64,000 nt of DNA from an uncultured Gemmiger sp. (GCA_947629015.1 CANRCB010000007.1:1-64000), one strand, 5' to 3'; shown: positions 30,669 to 39,995, counted from the first letter of the stretch. The notes: generated from the letters alone by a model not told the origin. Program-made: numbers and translations.

Positions 30669-31190
30669 TTACTGTTTGGCCGCAAATCCGCCCAGCCACC
30701 CGTATGCCTGCTCGCGGGCGGTGAAGATCTTGTACGGCACGCCGCTCTCCCGCAGGGCCTTGAGCATGGCAGGGCGTGTGTTTGCGTTGAAATTTTCGAT
30801 CCACTGTGTAAATTCCGGGTCTATCCGCTCCGGGCAGCCCGCGGCCATATCGGGGCGCGTGCGCCCCGCATACCGCTGTGCGCGGACCTGGACGCTTTGC
30901 CGGCAGGTGGCGGTGTCAACGTCAAGATACAGGCAGAGGTCGGCATAGCGCAGCCGCCGGGCAAAGGTGCGGCTGTAGTTGCCGTCCATCACCCAGGCGG
31001 GCCCCGCCAACGCCTGTGCCAGCAGAGCGTCAAACTCCGCACGGCTGCGCTCCACCCAGCCGGGCAGCCACCACAGCCTGTCCAGATGCACGACCGGCAA
31101 GCCGAACCGCGCGCCCATCCACCGGGCCAGCGTGCTTTTGCCGGCACCGCCGCAGCCGACGATGAGCACCCGTTTGCAGGGGAATTCCAT
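30669..31190 (-). CDS. P-loop NTPase, adenylate-kinase/topology-modulation-protein-like
   Basis: VLIVGCGGAGKSTLARWMGARFGLPVVHLDRLWWLPGW; WVMDGNYSRTFARRLRYADLCLYLD. Confidence 0.8.
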   Translation of the reverse strand: MEFPCKRVLIVGCGGAGKSTLARWMGARFGLPVVHLDRLWWLPGWVERSRAEFDALLAQALAGPAWVMDGNYSRTFARRLRYADLCLYLDVDTATCRQSVQVRAQRYAGRTRPDMAAGCPERIDPEFTQWIENFNANTRPAMLKALRESGVPYKIFTAREQAYGWLGGFAAKQ

Positions 31191-31196
31191 AGGCCC

Positions 31197-31976
31197 TCAT
31201 TTTATACAATTTGTATTATATTGGTGAAGTATGCCGTTTTGTGTAAATCCAAGCCGTTCGTACATCCCGCAGAGGGGCTTGGCGCAGTCCAGCCCGACGG
31301 CATACCCCTGCGCGGCCAGCGCGTTGGCGACGGCGGTGAGCAGCGCCGCAAACAGCCCCCGGCCGCGGGCGGCGGGGGCGGTACAGCCCATCTGCAGCCA
31401 TGCCTCGCCGCCGCACAGCGTGGCGGAGACAGTGCTCAAGGGTGCGCCGTCCGCGCCGCGCAGCAGCCACACCCTGCCAAGGCCGTGGCTGCGCGCCGCG
31501 TTGGCGGTCACATACCAGGCATCCTGCTGCGCGGGCGCATCGGGGAACAACAGCGCCGCCACCTCCCCGGCCGGCGGCGCATCGTCCGGCACGCAGCCGG
31601 GCGGCAGGCTGCGCGCCGGCAGGCGCGCCCCCGCGGGCAGGGCATAGCGGTACAGCGGCTCGCGCTCCGCCGCCGCCAAAGGGGCCAGCGGCGCCGGCGT
31701 GCGCAGCTTTTGCGTGCCGGTAAAGCGCAGGAAAGCGGCCAGTTCCTCACAGCGGGCGGCGCCCGCCCTGCCGCAGAGCAGCGCCGTCCGGCCGTAAAGG
31801 TCCAGCGCGGCGGGCGTGCCGCGCCCGCCGGCCAGGAGGAACAGCTTGACCGGCGCGCCGGCGTTGCCGGCCCAGAGCGCCAAGTCCCGCCGCAGCAGCG
31901 CGCCCCAGCCCGGCCATGGGCCAAGGGCGGCGGCGAAGGCGGTTTTGTCGGCCTGCGTCTCAACGGCGCGGATCAT
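31197..31976 (-). CDS. GNAT-family N-acetyltransferase
   Basis: LQMGCTAPAARGRGLFAALLTAVANALAAQGYAVGLDCAKPLCGMYERLGFTQNG; ATGA overlap with murD stop. Confidence 0.8.
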   Translation of the reverse strand: MIRAVETQADKTAFAAALGPWPGWGALLRRDLALWAGNAGAPVKLFLLAGGRGTPAALDLYGRTALLCGRAGAARCEELAAFLRFTGTQKLRTPAPLAPLAAAEREPLYRYALPAGARLPARSLPPGCVPDDAPPAGEVAALLFPDAPAQQDAWYVTANAARSHGLGRVWLLRGADGAPLSTVSATLCGGEAWLQMGCTAPAARGRGLFAALLTAVANALAAQGYAVGLDCAKPLCGMYERLGFTQNGILHQYNTNCIK

Positions 31977-33379
31977 GCGGGCAGGGCGTTGACGATGCGC
32001 TTGTAGTCCCGCCCGCGCACCTCAAAGTTCGGGTACATATCAAAGCTGGCCGAGGCCGGCGACAGGCTGACGATATCCCCCGGTTTGGCGGCGGCGCGGG
32101 CCTTTTCCACCGCGTCCTGCATCGTATCGGCGTGCAGCACGGCCATGCCGCAGCCGGCAAAGCCGGGGTCGGCGCGCAGGGCCGCCTCGATGATGGGGCC
32201 GGTCTGGCCCATGAGGATGAGCGTTTTGACGTGGGCAACAAGTTCCGGGGCCAGCGGCGCGTAGGGGATCTTTTTATCGTAGCCGCCGGCGATCAGGATG
32301 ATCTTCTGCTCAAAGCTGCGCAGCCCGGCGATGGTGCGCGTGGGGCTGGAGGCGATGGAATCGTTATAGTACTGCACGCCGTCCAAAAGGCGCACCGGCT
32401 CGATGCGGTGCTCGACGCCGGTGAAGGTGCTGCCCACGGCGCGCATGGCCTCGATGGGCACGCGGCCCCAGACGGCGGCGATGGCGGCGAGCAGGTTTTC
32501 GACGTTGTGCAAGCCGCGCAGCTTGACCTCGGCGCGCGGCAGCACCGGTGTGACGGTGCCGGCGGCTTTGTCGGCATAGCAGAGGGTATCGTCGCTTTGG
32601 CGCAAAAAGGCGCCGTTATCGGTCTCGCGCAGGCGGGTGAACCAGACCTGTTCGCCCTTACAGTCCGCCTGCATGGCGCGGGAGACCTCGTTCTCGTACC
32701 CCAGCACGGCGCGGCAGGGCGGAACCTGCCAGAGCAGGATGTTGCGCTTGGCGTCGATGTATTCCTGCATATCCTTGTGGTGATCGAGGTGGTTGGGGGT
32801 GACGTTGGTGACGACAGCCACGGTGGGGCTGCGCCGCATACTGATGAGCTGGAAGCTGGAAAGCTCCGCCACGGCCACGTCGCCGGGCTGCACCTCGGCG
32901 AGCATGGGCAGCAGCGCCGCGCCGATGTTGCCGCCCAAAAACACCCGCCGCCCCGCCGCCTTGAACATCTCGGCGATGAGGGTGGTGGTGGTGGTCTTGC
33001 CGTCGGAGCCGGTCACGGCGACGATCTCGCAGGGGCAAAGCTCAAAAAACAGCTCCACCTCGCTGGTGACGAGGGTGCCGGCGGCTTTGGCGGCCTGCAA
33101 AGCGGGCTGGAAATACTCATACCCCGGGGTGCGCAGGATGATGTCCTGCCCGGCAAAACCGTCGGTGTAATGCGCGCCGAGGCTGAGGCGGACGCCGAGG
33201 CGGGTGAGGGTGGCGGCATATTCGCCGAAATCCGCAAGGGCCTGCTTGCGGTCGCACAGCGTGAGCTCGGCGCCAAGGCCGGCCAGCAGCTCGATGCAGG
33301 GCTTGTGGCTGACGCCGGCGCCGATAAGGGCGACCTTTTTGCCCGCCACGAGGGCGCGCAGGGCTTCGATGGGCTGCAT
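31973..33379 (-). CDS. murD: UDP-N-acetylmuramoyl-L-alanine--D-glutamate ligase
   Basis: VAVTGSDGKTTTTTLIAEMFKAAGRRVFLGGNIG; VVTNVTPNHLDHHKDMQEYIDAKRNI; GVEHRIEPV; NDSIASSPTRTIAGL. Confidence 0.95.
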   Translation of the reverse strand: MQPIEALRALVAGKKVALIGAGVSHKPCIELLAGLGAELTLCDRKQALADFGEYAATLTRLGVRLSLGAHYTDGFAGQDIILRTPGYEYFQPALQAAKAAGTLVTSEVELFFELCPCEIVAVTGSDGKTTTTTLIAEMFKAAGRRVFLGGNIGAALLPMLAEVQPGDVAVAELSSFQLISMRRSPTVAVVTNVTPNHLDHHKDMQEYIDAKRNILLWQVPPCRAVLGYENEVSRAMQADCKGEQVWFTRLRETDNGAFLRQSDDTLCYADKAAGTVTPVLPRAEVKLRGLHNVENLLAAIAAVWGRVPIEAMRAVGSTFTGVEHRIEPVRLLDGVQYYNDSIASSPTRTIAGLRSFEQKIILIAGGYDKKIPYAPLAPELVAHVKTLILMGQTGPIIEAALRADPGFAGCGMAVLHADTMQDAVEKARAAAKPGDIVSLSPASASFDMYPNFEVRGRDYKRIVNALPA

Positions 33380-33455
33380 GATGACCAACTCCTGTTTTTG
33401 TCTTTTGTTCCATTATAGTCCGAACGGCGGCTGTTTGCAAACCGGCGCACAAAAA

Positions 33456-33477
33456 CCCCGGCCCGCGCGGGCCGGGG
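33456..33477 (-). terminator. Terminator hairpin, T-tract-bearing copy (downstream of the prs-like gene on the minus strand)
   Basis: CCCCGGCCCGCGCGGGCCGGGG followed by TTTTT on the minus strand; identical 22-mer at 33878..33899. Confidence 0.7.
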
Positions 33478-33482
33478 CGCAG

Positions 33483-33875
33483 ACTGTCAAAAAAGAGGTA
33501 TTTAAAATCTATCGGCCTCGGCTGACATGTGCGGACGAGGCCGATACCTCTAGAGCAAAAAATCACGGTCGAGTCGCCTTTGGCATGAGAACGGGATTTT
33601 TTGCGATGGAGTGTGTCCAAGAGAGGGGTGCGAAGCGGCGCTATTTATAGTCCGCGTTCGCGGACGTATATTTCGGTCACGCCCTCGCTCGACGCTGTGC
33701 GCCCGCAGGCGCCTGCCGGAGCGCAACCGCCGCAAAGCGGCGGCTCTTAGCGCATAGGCTCGGGCGTTTGCGCCCTGCCAAACTATTTTTGGCAAAATAT
33801 TTTGGCAGGCGGCGGGCATAGCCCGCCGTGCGCAAAACCCCTCTTTTGCAGCGTGTCGAGGAACTCGACACGCTG
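33483..33875. repeat. Composite stem-loop element (type 2), long-loop copy
   Basis: ACTGTCAAAAAAGAGGTATTTAAAATCTATCGGCCTCGGCTGACATGTGCGGACGAGGCCGATACC...AAGAGAGGGGTGC[~200 nt]AACCCCTCTTTTGCAGCGTGTCGAGGAACTCGACACGCTG; inverse homologue at 56821..57036. Confidence 0.8.
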
Positions 33876-33911
33876 AGCCCCGGCCCGCGCGGGCCGGGGC
33901 GGATGCGGGGT

Positions 33912-35081
33912 TCAGCGCTTGGTGCCGATGCGCAGGCCGCGCTGGCGCAGCAGCGCCTCGATCTTGGAGATGGGGTCGATGATGCTGGAGACGCTCTTGT
34001 CGTGGTTGATGGCGGCGATGAAGTAGGCGGTGTATTTGGAAAGATCCACATCGCAGTACCACGGGCGCTCGAGCAGCGCGGGGGTGCGGTAGGTCAGGTT
34101 GGTGCCCAGCACGCAGGTGAGCGCGCCCTCGCGGTAGGCCCTGTCAAATTCCGCCAGGCCGGAGGTGAACAGCGGGAAGGTGGCGCAGGTAAAAATGTGG
34201 TTGGCGCCGCGCTTTTTGAGCTCATGCGCGATGTCCAGCATGCTCTCGCCGGAGGCGATGATGTCGTCGGCGATGAACACATCCTTGCCTTCCAGGCTCT
34301 CGCCGAGGTATTCGTGCGCGACGATGGGGTTGCGCCCGTTGACGACGCGGCTGTAATCCCGCCGCTTGTAGAACATGCCCAGATTGCAGCCCAGGACGCT
34401 GGAATAGTACATATTGCGGTTCATGGCGCCCTCGTCGGGGGAGACGACCATGAAATGCTCCTTGTTGAAATCCAGCGCCGGGAACCGCTTGAGCAGGTTT
34501 TTGAGCACCTGGTAGGTGGGCATGACGTTGTCAAAGCTCAACAGCGGCACGGCGTTCTGCACGCGCGGGTCGTGCGCGTCAAAGGTGATGATGTTCTTGA
34601 CGCCGATCTGGCGCAGCGTTTGCAGGGCGTAGGCACAGTCCAGGCTTTCGCGGGAGACGCGGCGGTGCTGCCGCCCGCCGTAGAGGCTGGGCATGACGAC
34701 CGAGATGCGGTGCGCGCGGCCCGCCACCGCCTGGATGAGGCGCAGCAGATTTTGGAAATGGTCGTCGGGGGAAAGGCGGTTCTCATATCCGAACAATTTG
34801 TAGGTGACGCTGTAGTTGCCGGGGTCGACAAAGAAAAACAGGTCTTTGCCGCGGGCGGATTCCCGCACAAGGCCCTTGGCATCGCCGGACTGGAAACGCG
34901 GGCAGTCCGACGGGATGATGAAGGTGCTGCGCTTGATGCCCACCTCGCGCGCCCAGCGCACCAGATGGCCGTCGACCAGCTTGCAAAGCTCCTCGGCGCC
35001 GGGGCAGGCGATGAGGCCCAGGTCGGCGATGGCGTCCTCCCGCGCGAAAAAGTCCCGCGGGCCGAGATTCTGTTCAGGCAT
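33912..35081 (-). CDS. prs: Ribose-phosphate pyrophosphokinase family protein
   Basis: DAHDPRVQNAVPLLSFDNVMPTYQVL; VVSPDEGAMNR; DVFIADDIIASGESMLDIAHELKKRGANHIFTCATFPLFT (PRPP-binding loop). Larger than canonical Prs. Confidence 0.85.
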   Translation of the reverse strand: MPEQNLGPRDFFAREDAIADLGLIACPGAEELCKLVDGHLVRWAREVGIKRSTFIIPSDCPRFQSGDAKGLVRESARGKDLFFFVDPGNYSVTYKLFGYENRLSPDDHFQNLLRLIQAVAGRAHRISVVMPSLYGGRQHRRVSRESLDCAYALQTLRQIGVKNIITFDAHDPRVQNAVPLLSFDNVMPTYQVLKNLLKRFPALDFNKEHFMVVSPDEGAMNRNMYYSSVLGCNLGMFYKRRDYSRVVNGRNPIVAHEYLGESLEGKDVFIADDIIASGESMLDIAHELKKRGANHIFTCATFPLFTSGLAEFDRAYREGALTCVLGTNLTYRTPALLERPWYCDVDLSKYTAYFIAAINHDKSVSSIIDPISKIEALLRQRGLRIGTKR

Positions 35082-35308
35082 GGACAGGCTTCCTTTCACT
35101 GTTGGGGCGGCGGGGCCGCCCGTTTTCCTTCCGTTGTACCCATTCTAGCACACAAGTGCGGCAAATTCAGCAGGAAAGCCATGCGTTTTTGCCGCTTTCC
35201 TTCATTTTTTCCACCTTGCACATCCTGCGGGAAAGAATCGGCCTTCAATTCTGGTGTTTTTGCCCACACATCGCTTTAAAGCCCGAAAGGGCCGGCGGCG
35301 CCGCGGGT

Positions 35309-36712
35309 TCAAAACGCCAATTCCTCCAGGCGCAGCAGGGCCAGGATGTAAATTTTGAGCGCCTCGATCAGTTTTTCAAAGTTCGCGCCCTCGTTGGCGC
35401 CGTGCATCGGGCCGGCAAAGGCGGGCAGCGGCAGGTCGGTGTGCTCGGGGCCAAAGCTGACCGCCAGCGGGAAATGCCGCGCGTAGGTGCCGCCGCCCAT
35501 CACAAAGGGGGCCTTGTGTTCCCCTGTGACCTCGTTGTAGGTGCGGATGAGCGTTTGGATGGCGGGATGATCGGTGCCGATGTAGAACGGCACGCGGCTC
35601 TCCACGTTTTCCAGCGCCGCGGCGGTGCCGCACACCGCGCGCATGGCGGCGGTGAGGGCCTCGGCGTCGGTGTTCGTGGGGTAGCGGCAGTCAAAGCTCT
35701 GGCGGATGCGGCCGCCCTGCATCGTGACGGTGCCGCCGATGATGGTCAGCGGGTCGAACACGCCGTCGTCGGCCGCGATGCCCAGCGCCTTGCCGGCGGT
35801 ATCGGCGTGCAGCGTGGCCAGCACCCGCAGGTAGGCATCCTCGGCCGGGGTGCACACGCCGCTTTGGAGCAGGCAGTCCACGATGCGCGCGATGGCGTTG
35901 ACGGTGCCCGCCGGCATGGCGGCATGGCCGCTTTTGCCCCAGCCGCACAGCACGGTGTTGCGCGGGTCTTCGGGGTCGGGCTCAAGGGTCACGCCGTCGG
36001 CGGGGCGCAGCGAGCTTTGCGGCGCGCGCACCACGCATACGGCGCGGTCCGGCACGGCGTTGTGGGCGACGCCGCCCTCAAATTTGACGATGACGCCGCC
36101 CTCCAGCACGGGCGAGACGAGCTCGCCCCCAAAACCGCCCTTCTCGCCGTTGCAGACCGGGAACTCGGCGTCCGGGGTGAAGCAGAACACCGGCTGCGGG
36201 TGGTTTTGGGCATAGTAGTCGGCGTCGGCCATGCCGGTCTCCTCGTTGGCGCCGAGCAGCGCGCGCACGGGGTAAGGCAGCGGGGCGCCGCTTTCCTTCA
36301 GATATTTGAGGGCGTACAGGCACAAAATGCCGGGGCCCTTGTCGTCGGCCACGCCGCGGCCCAGCAGCCAGCCGTCCTGCAGACGCACGGTGAAGGGGTC
36401 GGCGCTCCAGCCGTTGCCCGCGGGCACCACGTCCACATGGGTGATGGTGGCAAGGTATTTCTGCCCGTCGGCGATGGGGCCGGTCTGCGCCCAGCCGATG
36501 CGGCCGGCGTCGTTGTGGGTATCGAGCCCCAGCTCCGCGGCGATGGCCAGCGCGCAGTCCAGCGCCGCGGCGGGGCCGGGGCCGTAGGGCTTGCCCGGCT
36601 CCGGCGTGCCCTCGACGCTGGGCACCGCCACCAGGCGGGTGATATCGCGCAGGATGTTGTCACGGTTTTGCTCGGCAAAGGCGTCGATGGACGCCCAACG
36701 CGCATCGGTCAT
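35309..36712 (-). CDS. pepV: Sapep/PepV-type dipeptidase (M20 family)
   Basis: ITHVDVVPAGNGWSADPFTVRLQDGWLLGRGVADDKGPGILCLYALKYLKESG; LGANEETGMADADYYAQNH; VMGGGTYARHFPLAVSFGPE. Confidence 0.88.
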   Translation of the reverse strand: MTDARWASIDAFAEQNRDNILRDITRLVAVPSVEGTPEPGKPYGPGPAAALDCALAIAAELGLDTHNDAGRIGWAQTGPIADGQKYLATITHVDVVPAGNGWSADPFTVRLQDGWLLGRGVADDKGPGILCLYALKYLKESGAPLPYPVRALLGANEETGMADADYYAQNHPQPVFCFTPDAEFPVCNGEKGGFGGELVSPVLEGGVIVKFEGGVAHNAVPDRAVCVVRAPQSSLRPADGVTLEPDPEDPRNTVLCGWGKSGHAAMPAGTVNAIARIVDCLLQSGVCTPAEDAYLRVLATLHADTAGKALGIAADDGVFDPLTIIGGTVTMQGGRIRQSFDCRYPTNTDAEALTAAMRAVCGTAAALENVESRVPFYIGTDHPAIQTLIRTYNEVTGEHKAPFVMGGGTYARHFPLAVSFGPEHTDLPLPAFAGPMHGANEGANFEKLIEALKIYILALLRLEELAF

Positions 36713-36806
36713 AAGCGGGTGCCTCCCTGTTTTCCGGTTTTGTACCATTATAGCACCGCCGCGCGCAAAAGAAAACGCCCCGGGCAAAAATCCCGCGGCG
36801 GGGCGC

Positions 36807-37556
36807 TCACGGCGCGGCGGGGTCCGGCCACATCTCGCACATATCGCGCCAGTAGCGCTTGGGCGCATGGTTCCTTTGCAGCCCGGGGTCGCGGCGTTCC
36901 TCGATGGTCAAAGCCTGGAAGAAGCGCCGCCAGAGGGCCTGCCAGCCCTGCTCGGCCGCGTCCGGCGCGGGGGCGTAGCGCTCCATGGCAAGGTACTGCA
37001 CCGCGCCGTTTTGGCGCAGCAGCGCGATGCCGTGGGTGGCGTCAAAGATCAAAAAGTCCTCGTCCGGCAGGCGGCTGCAAAAATGCGCGCGCAGCAGCGG
37101 CAGCACGCAGTGGTTGGGGTGGATGACGGCGCCCAGCATACCGCCGCGCTCCTCAAAGCGGAGGAATTCGATAAATTTGTGCGCCTCGTTGTTGACGCCG
37201 CGCTCCAACGCGAAGGCGGCGGCCACGTCGGGGTCCCCCAGCATGTTGGCGGCGCGCGGGCCAAGGGTGAAGCACAGGCGGGCAAAGCGCAGCAGGGCAA
37301 GATCCTTGCCGGGGTCGGTGCTCAAAAAACCGGTGAGGACGCGCTCGCGCACGGTGCCGCCCAGCCTTGCCAGCCCCGCCGCCACGCGGCGGGCGCGGGC
37401 GGCGTCGGTGGCGATGTCGGCGCTGCCGAACAGCGTCGTCTGCCCCTCCTCCGGGCCCAGCACCGCGGCGGGGATCTCGCGGCGGGCAAAGCTGGCGAAC
37501 ACGCAGCACAAAAAGCCGGGGAAGGTGCCGTCGTAGCGGTAGGCGGTATCGGTCAT
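36807..37556 (-). CDS. TIGR03915-like putative DNA repair/metabolism protein
   Basis: YRYDGTFPGFLCCVFASFARREIP...VNNEAHKFIEFLRFEERGGMLGAVIHPNHCVLPLLRAHFCSRLPDEDFLIFDATHGIALL; ATGA overlap with the upstream radical SAM gene. Confidence 0.88.
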   Translation of the reverse strand: MTDTAYRYDGTFPGFLCCVFASFARREIPAAVLGPEEGQTTLFGSADIATDAARARRVAAGLARLGGTVRERVLTGFLSTDPGKDLALLRFARLCFTLGPRAANMLGDPDVAAAFALERGVNNEAHKFIEFLRFEERGGMLGAVIHPNHCVLPLLRAHFCSRLPDEDFLIFDATHGIALLRQNGAVQYLAMERYAPAPDAAEQGWQALWRRFFQALTIEERRDPGLQRNHAPKRYWRDMCEMWPDPAAP

Positions 37557-38917
37557 ATGCGCCTGGTAAGGCATTGCAGCGCCTCCTCTCGCACAAGGCG
37601 GGCGGCCCGGCCCGCCTCAACGCCCGCGGCGGCGAGCGCGTGCACCGCCGGCGCGGCGCCGGGCAGCGGGCGGGCGACGAAATCGTCCAGGCTCAGCTGC
37701 CGCACGCCGACACCGAACGCGCCGGGATCCAGCAGGGCGGCGGCGACCTCCTGCCGGGTGCCGCGGGCCGCGACGCGCCCGCCGCAGGTGATGAAATACT
37801 GCGCGCGCTTGAGCACCACGCCGATGCGCTTGAGTTCCGGCATACCCAGCGTCTGCTGGCGGCGCGCCTGCAGGATGCGCAGCGCGCTTTTGGGGCCGAT
37901 GCCCGGCACGCGCAGCAGCGCGGCCTTGGGGGCGGTGTTGACCTCGACGGGAAAAAACGCCGGGTGCCGCAGCGCCCAGGTGCATTTGGGGTCCAGATAT
38001 TCGTCAAACCAGGGTTCGTCCTCGCTCAGGATCTCGGCGGCGGAGAACTGGTAGTAGCGCAGCAGCCAGTCCGCCTGGTAGAGGCGGTGCTCGCGCAAAA
38101 GCGGCGGCTGCGTGGAGAGCGCCGGCAGGCGGCTGTCCGCCACGACCGGCAGATAGGCGGAATAAAACACGCGCTTGAGCGCGTATTTTTTGTACAATCC
38201 TTCGGTCAGGCGCAGGATCTGGAAATCGCTTTCCGGGCTGGCGCCGATGATCATCTGGGTGCTCTGGCCGGCCGGGGCAAAGGCGGGGGCGTGGCGGTAA
38301 ACGGCCAGATCCCGCCGGCTCTCGGCGCTCTGCGCGGCGATCTGGCCCATGGGGCGCAGGATGGCCGCCTTGCTTTTGTCCGGCGCGAGGGCGTCCAGGC
38401 TTTTGGCGCTGGGCAGCTCGATGTTGACCGAGAGCCGGTCCGCCAGCAGGCCGATGCGCTCCACCAGGCGCGGGTCCGCCCCGGGGATGGCCTTGGCGTG
38501 GATGTAGCCGTTGAAGCGGTATTCCTCCCGCAAAATGCGCAGCGCCTCGATCATGCGCTCCATCGTGGCGTCGGGGCTGCCGAGCACGGCGCTGGAAAGG
38601 AACAGCCCCTCGATGTAGTTGCGGCGGTAAAACCCGATGGTGAGCTCAGCCAGCTCCCGCGGGGTGAAGGTGGCGCGCGGGCGGGGGTTGGAACGGCGGT
38701 TGACGCAATAGCTGCAATCATACGCGCAGGCGTTGGAAAACAGCACCTTGAGCAGCGATACGCAGCGCCCGTCCGGCGTGAAGGCATGGCAGATGCCGGC
38801 GGCGGCGGTGCTGCCCAGCGCCCCGTGCCGGCCGGGGCGCTCCACCCCGCTGGAGGTACAGGCAACGTCATATTTGGCACTGTCGGCCAGGATGGCCAGC
38901 TTGTCGGCCAAGTCCAT
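37553..38917 (-). CDS. Radical SAM protein, TIGR03916-like (putative DNA modification/repair)
   Basis: CAYDCSYCVNRRSNPRPRATFTPRELAELTIGFYRRNYIEGLFLSSAVLGSPDATMERMIEAL; C-terminal helix-hairpin-helix region (ALLRVPGIGPKSALRILQARR). Confidence 0.92.
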   Translation of the reverse strand: MDLADKLAILADSAKYDVACTSSGVERPGRHGALGSTAAAGICHAFTPDGRCVSLLKVLFSNACAYDCSYCVNRRSNPRPRATFTPRELAELTIGFYRRNYIEGLFLSSAVLGSPDATMERMIEALRILREEYRFNGYIHAKAIPGADPRLVERIGLLADRLSVNIELPSAKSLDALAPDKSKAAILRPMGQIAAQSAESRRDLAVYRHAPAFAPAGQSTQMIIGASPESDFQILRLTEGLYKKYALKRVFYSAYLPVVADSRLPALSTQPPLLREHRLYQADWLLRYYQFSAAEILSEDEPWFDEYLDPKCTWALRHPAFFPVEVNTAPKAALLRVPGIGPKSALRILQARRQQTLGMPELKRIGVVLKRAQYFITCGGRVAARGTRQEVAAALLDPGAFGVGVRQLSLDDFVARPLPGAAPAVHALAAAGVEAGRAARLVREEALQCLTRRI

Positions 38918-39110
38918 ACCGCGCCCCCTTTGCAAAAACGGGTAGAAAAAAGCAGGCCCGTGGCGGCGCGGCCCTTGCCGGGCCGCCGCAGGCGGCAGTG
39001 GATACCGGATTTTTTTTTGGAAAACGGGTCTCAAAGTCCGTACTATGGGACTGTGCTTGTTTTACAATAAAAGCATCGAAGGCGCCCATGACCAAAAGGA
39101 GGTGCGCGGT

Positions 39111-39227
39111 ATGCTGACGATGCTCGTTGCCCTGCTGTTCGCGTTTGGCGGGCTTGGTGGGACGGTGCTGGGGATCCTTTTGTTCCCCTTCCTGGTCATC
39201 CTGGACCTTGCCAAGCGGTACAAGTAG
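39111..39227 (+). CDS. 38-aa single-TM membrane protein
   Basis: MLTMLVALLFAFGGLGGTVLGILLFPFLVILDLAKRYK; SD AAAAGGAGG upstream. Confidence 0.55.
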   Translation: MLTMLVALLFAFGGLGGTVLGILLFPFLVILDLAKRYK

Positions 39228-39229
39228 GC

Positions 39230-39850
39230 TCACCAGCGCGCCTTGGTCTCGACCACCTTGCCGGCGATGTACAGGTGTTCCAGCTCCTCCCCGCGCAGGA
39301 CCAGCTCCTCATAATTGGGGTTGAAGGGCTGCAGCACCACCGCGCTGCCGCGCTGGATGTAGCGCTTGAGGGTGCCCTCCCCTTCCGTGCCGTAGATGAG
39401 CACGCCCAGGTCGCCGTTTTCCAGGGTGGGCTGCCGGTGGACGAGCGCGAGGTCCCCGTCCGAGATGCGGGGCTCCATGCTGTCCCCCTTGACGACGAGG
39501 TAGAAATACTGCGAGGGGTCCTTGACGCTGGCGACCTCGGTACCGTAATCCTCCTCAAAGGCGAGGGCGCCGTAGCCGGCCTTGACGGTGCCGACGACGG
39601 GGATCAGGCACTCGGTATAGCGGCTGAAGGCGGCGCGGGGCGGCGCCGCGGCGGTATCATACAGGCCGAGCAGCGCGTCCGCCGTGGTGTCCAGGATGCC
39701 GGCCAGCCGGGCGACGGTGCCGGGATCCGGCGTGGAACGCCCCGTCTCCCACTTGCCGACGGCCTGCTGCGTGACCCCCAGCAGGCGCGAGACCTCGGCC
39801 TGGGAGAGTTTTTTGGCCTTGCGGGCCTGTTTTAAACGTTCAGCAAACAT
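39230..39850 (-). CDS. XRE-HTH / S24 (LexA/CI-like) autocleavable repressor
   Basis: N-terminal HTH (LSQAEVSRLLGVTQQAVGKWETGRSTPDPGTVARLA); VGTVKAG cleavage-type motif; VVKGDSMEPRISDGDLALV (Ser) and GTLKRYIQ (Lys). Confidence 0.93.
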   Translation of the reverse strand: MFAERLKQARKAKKLSQAEVSRLLGVTQQAVGKWETGRSTPDPGTVARLAGILDTTADALLGLYDTAAAPPRAAFSRYTECLIPVVGTVKAGYGALAFEEDYGTEVASVKDPSQYFYLVVKGDSMEPRISDGDLALVHRQPTLENGDLGVLIYGTEGEGTLKRYIQRGSAVVLQPFNPNYEELVLRGEELEHLYIAGKVVETKARW

Positions 39851-39894
39851 ACGGACGCCCCTTTCACACCCGATGCGGTTGTCGGTACAGGCTC

Positions 39895-39923
39895 AGTATA
39901 CAACCTTTTGGCGTATTTGTAAA
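39895..39923 (-). promoter_or_regulatory. sigma-A promoter of the S24 repressor
   Basis: Minus strand TTTACA-17 nt-TATACT. Confidence 0.8.
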
Positions 39924-39966
39924 GGGGGATTTCTGAAAAAAAGTTGTTTTTTCCAAAATTTTTTGC

Positions 39967-39995
39967 TTGACAACAACTGACGGTTGTATTATGAT
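39967..39995 (+). promoter_or_regulatory. Divergent sigma-A promoter with operator in the spacer
   Basis: TTGACA-17 nt-TATGAT; spacer contains ACAACTGACGGTTGT. Confidence 0.85.

Noticed and set aside
29331-32006. 891-aa plus-strand ORF
   Set aside because: Antisense to the methionine gamma-lyase-family, NTPase and GNAT genes; low-complexity GC-driven translation.
33550-34062. 170-aa minus-strand ORF
   Set aside because: Spans the composite repeat and the end of the prs-like gene; composition is repeat-derived.
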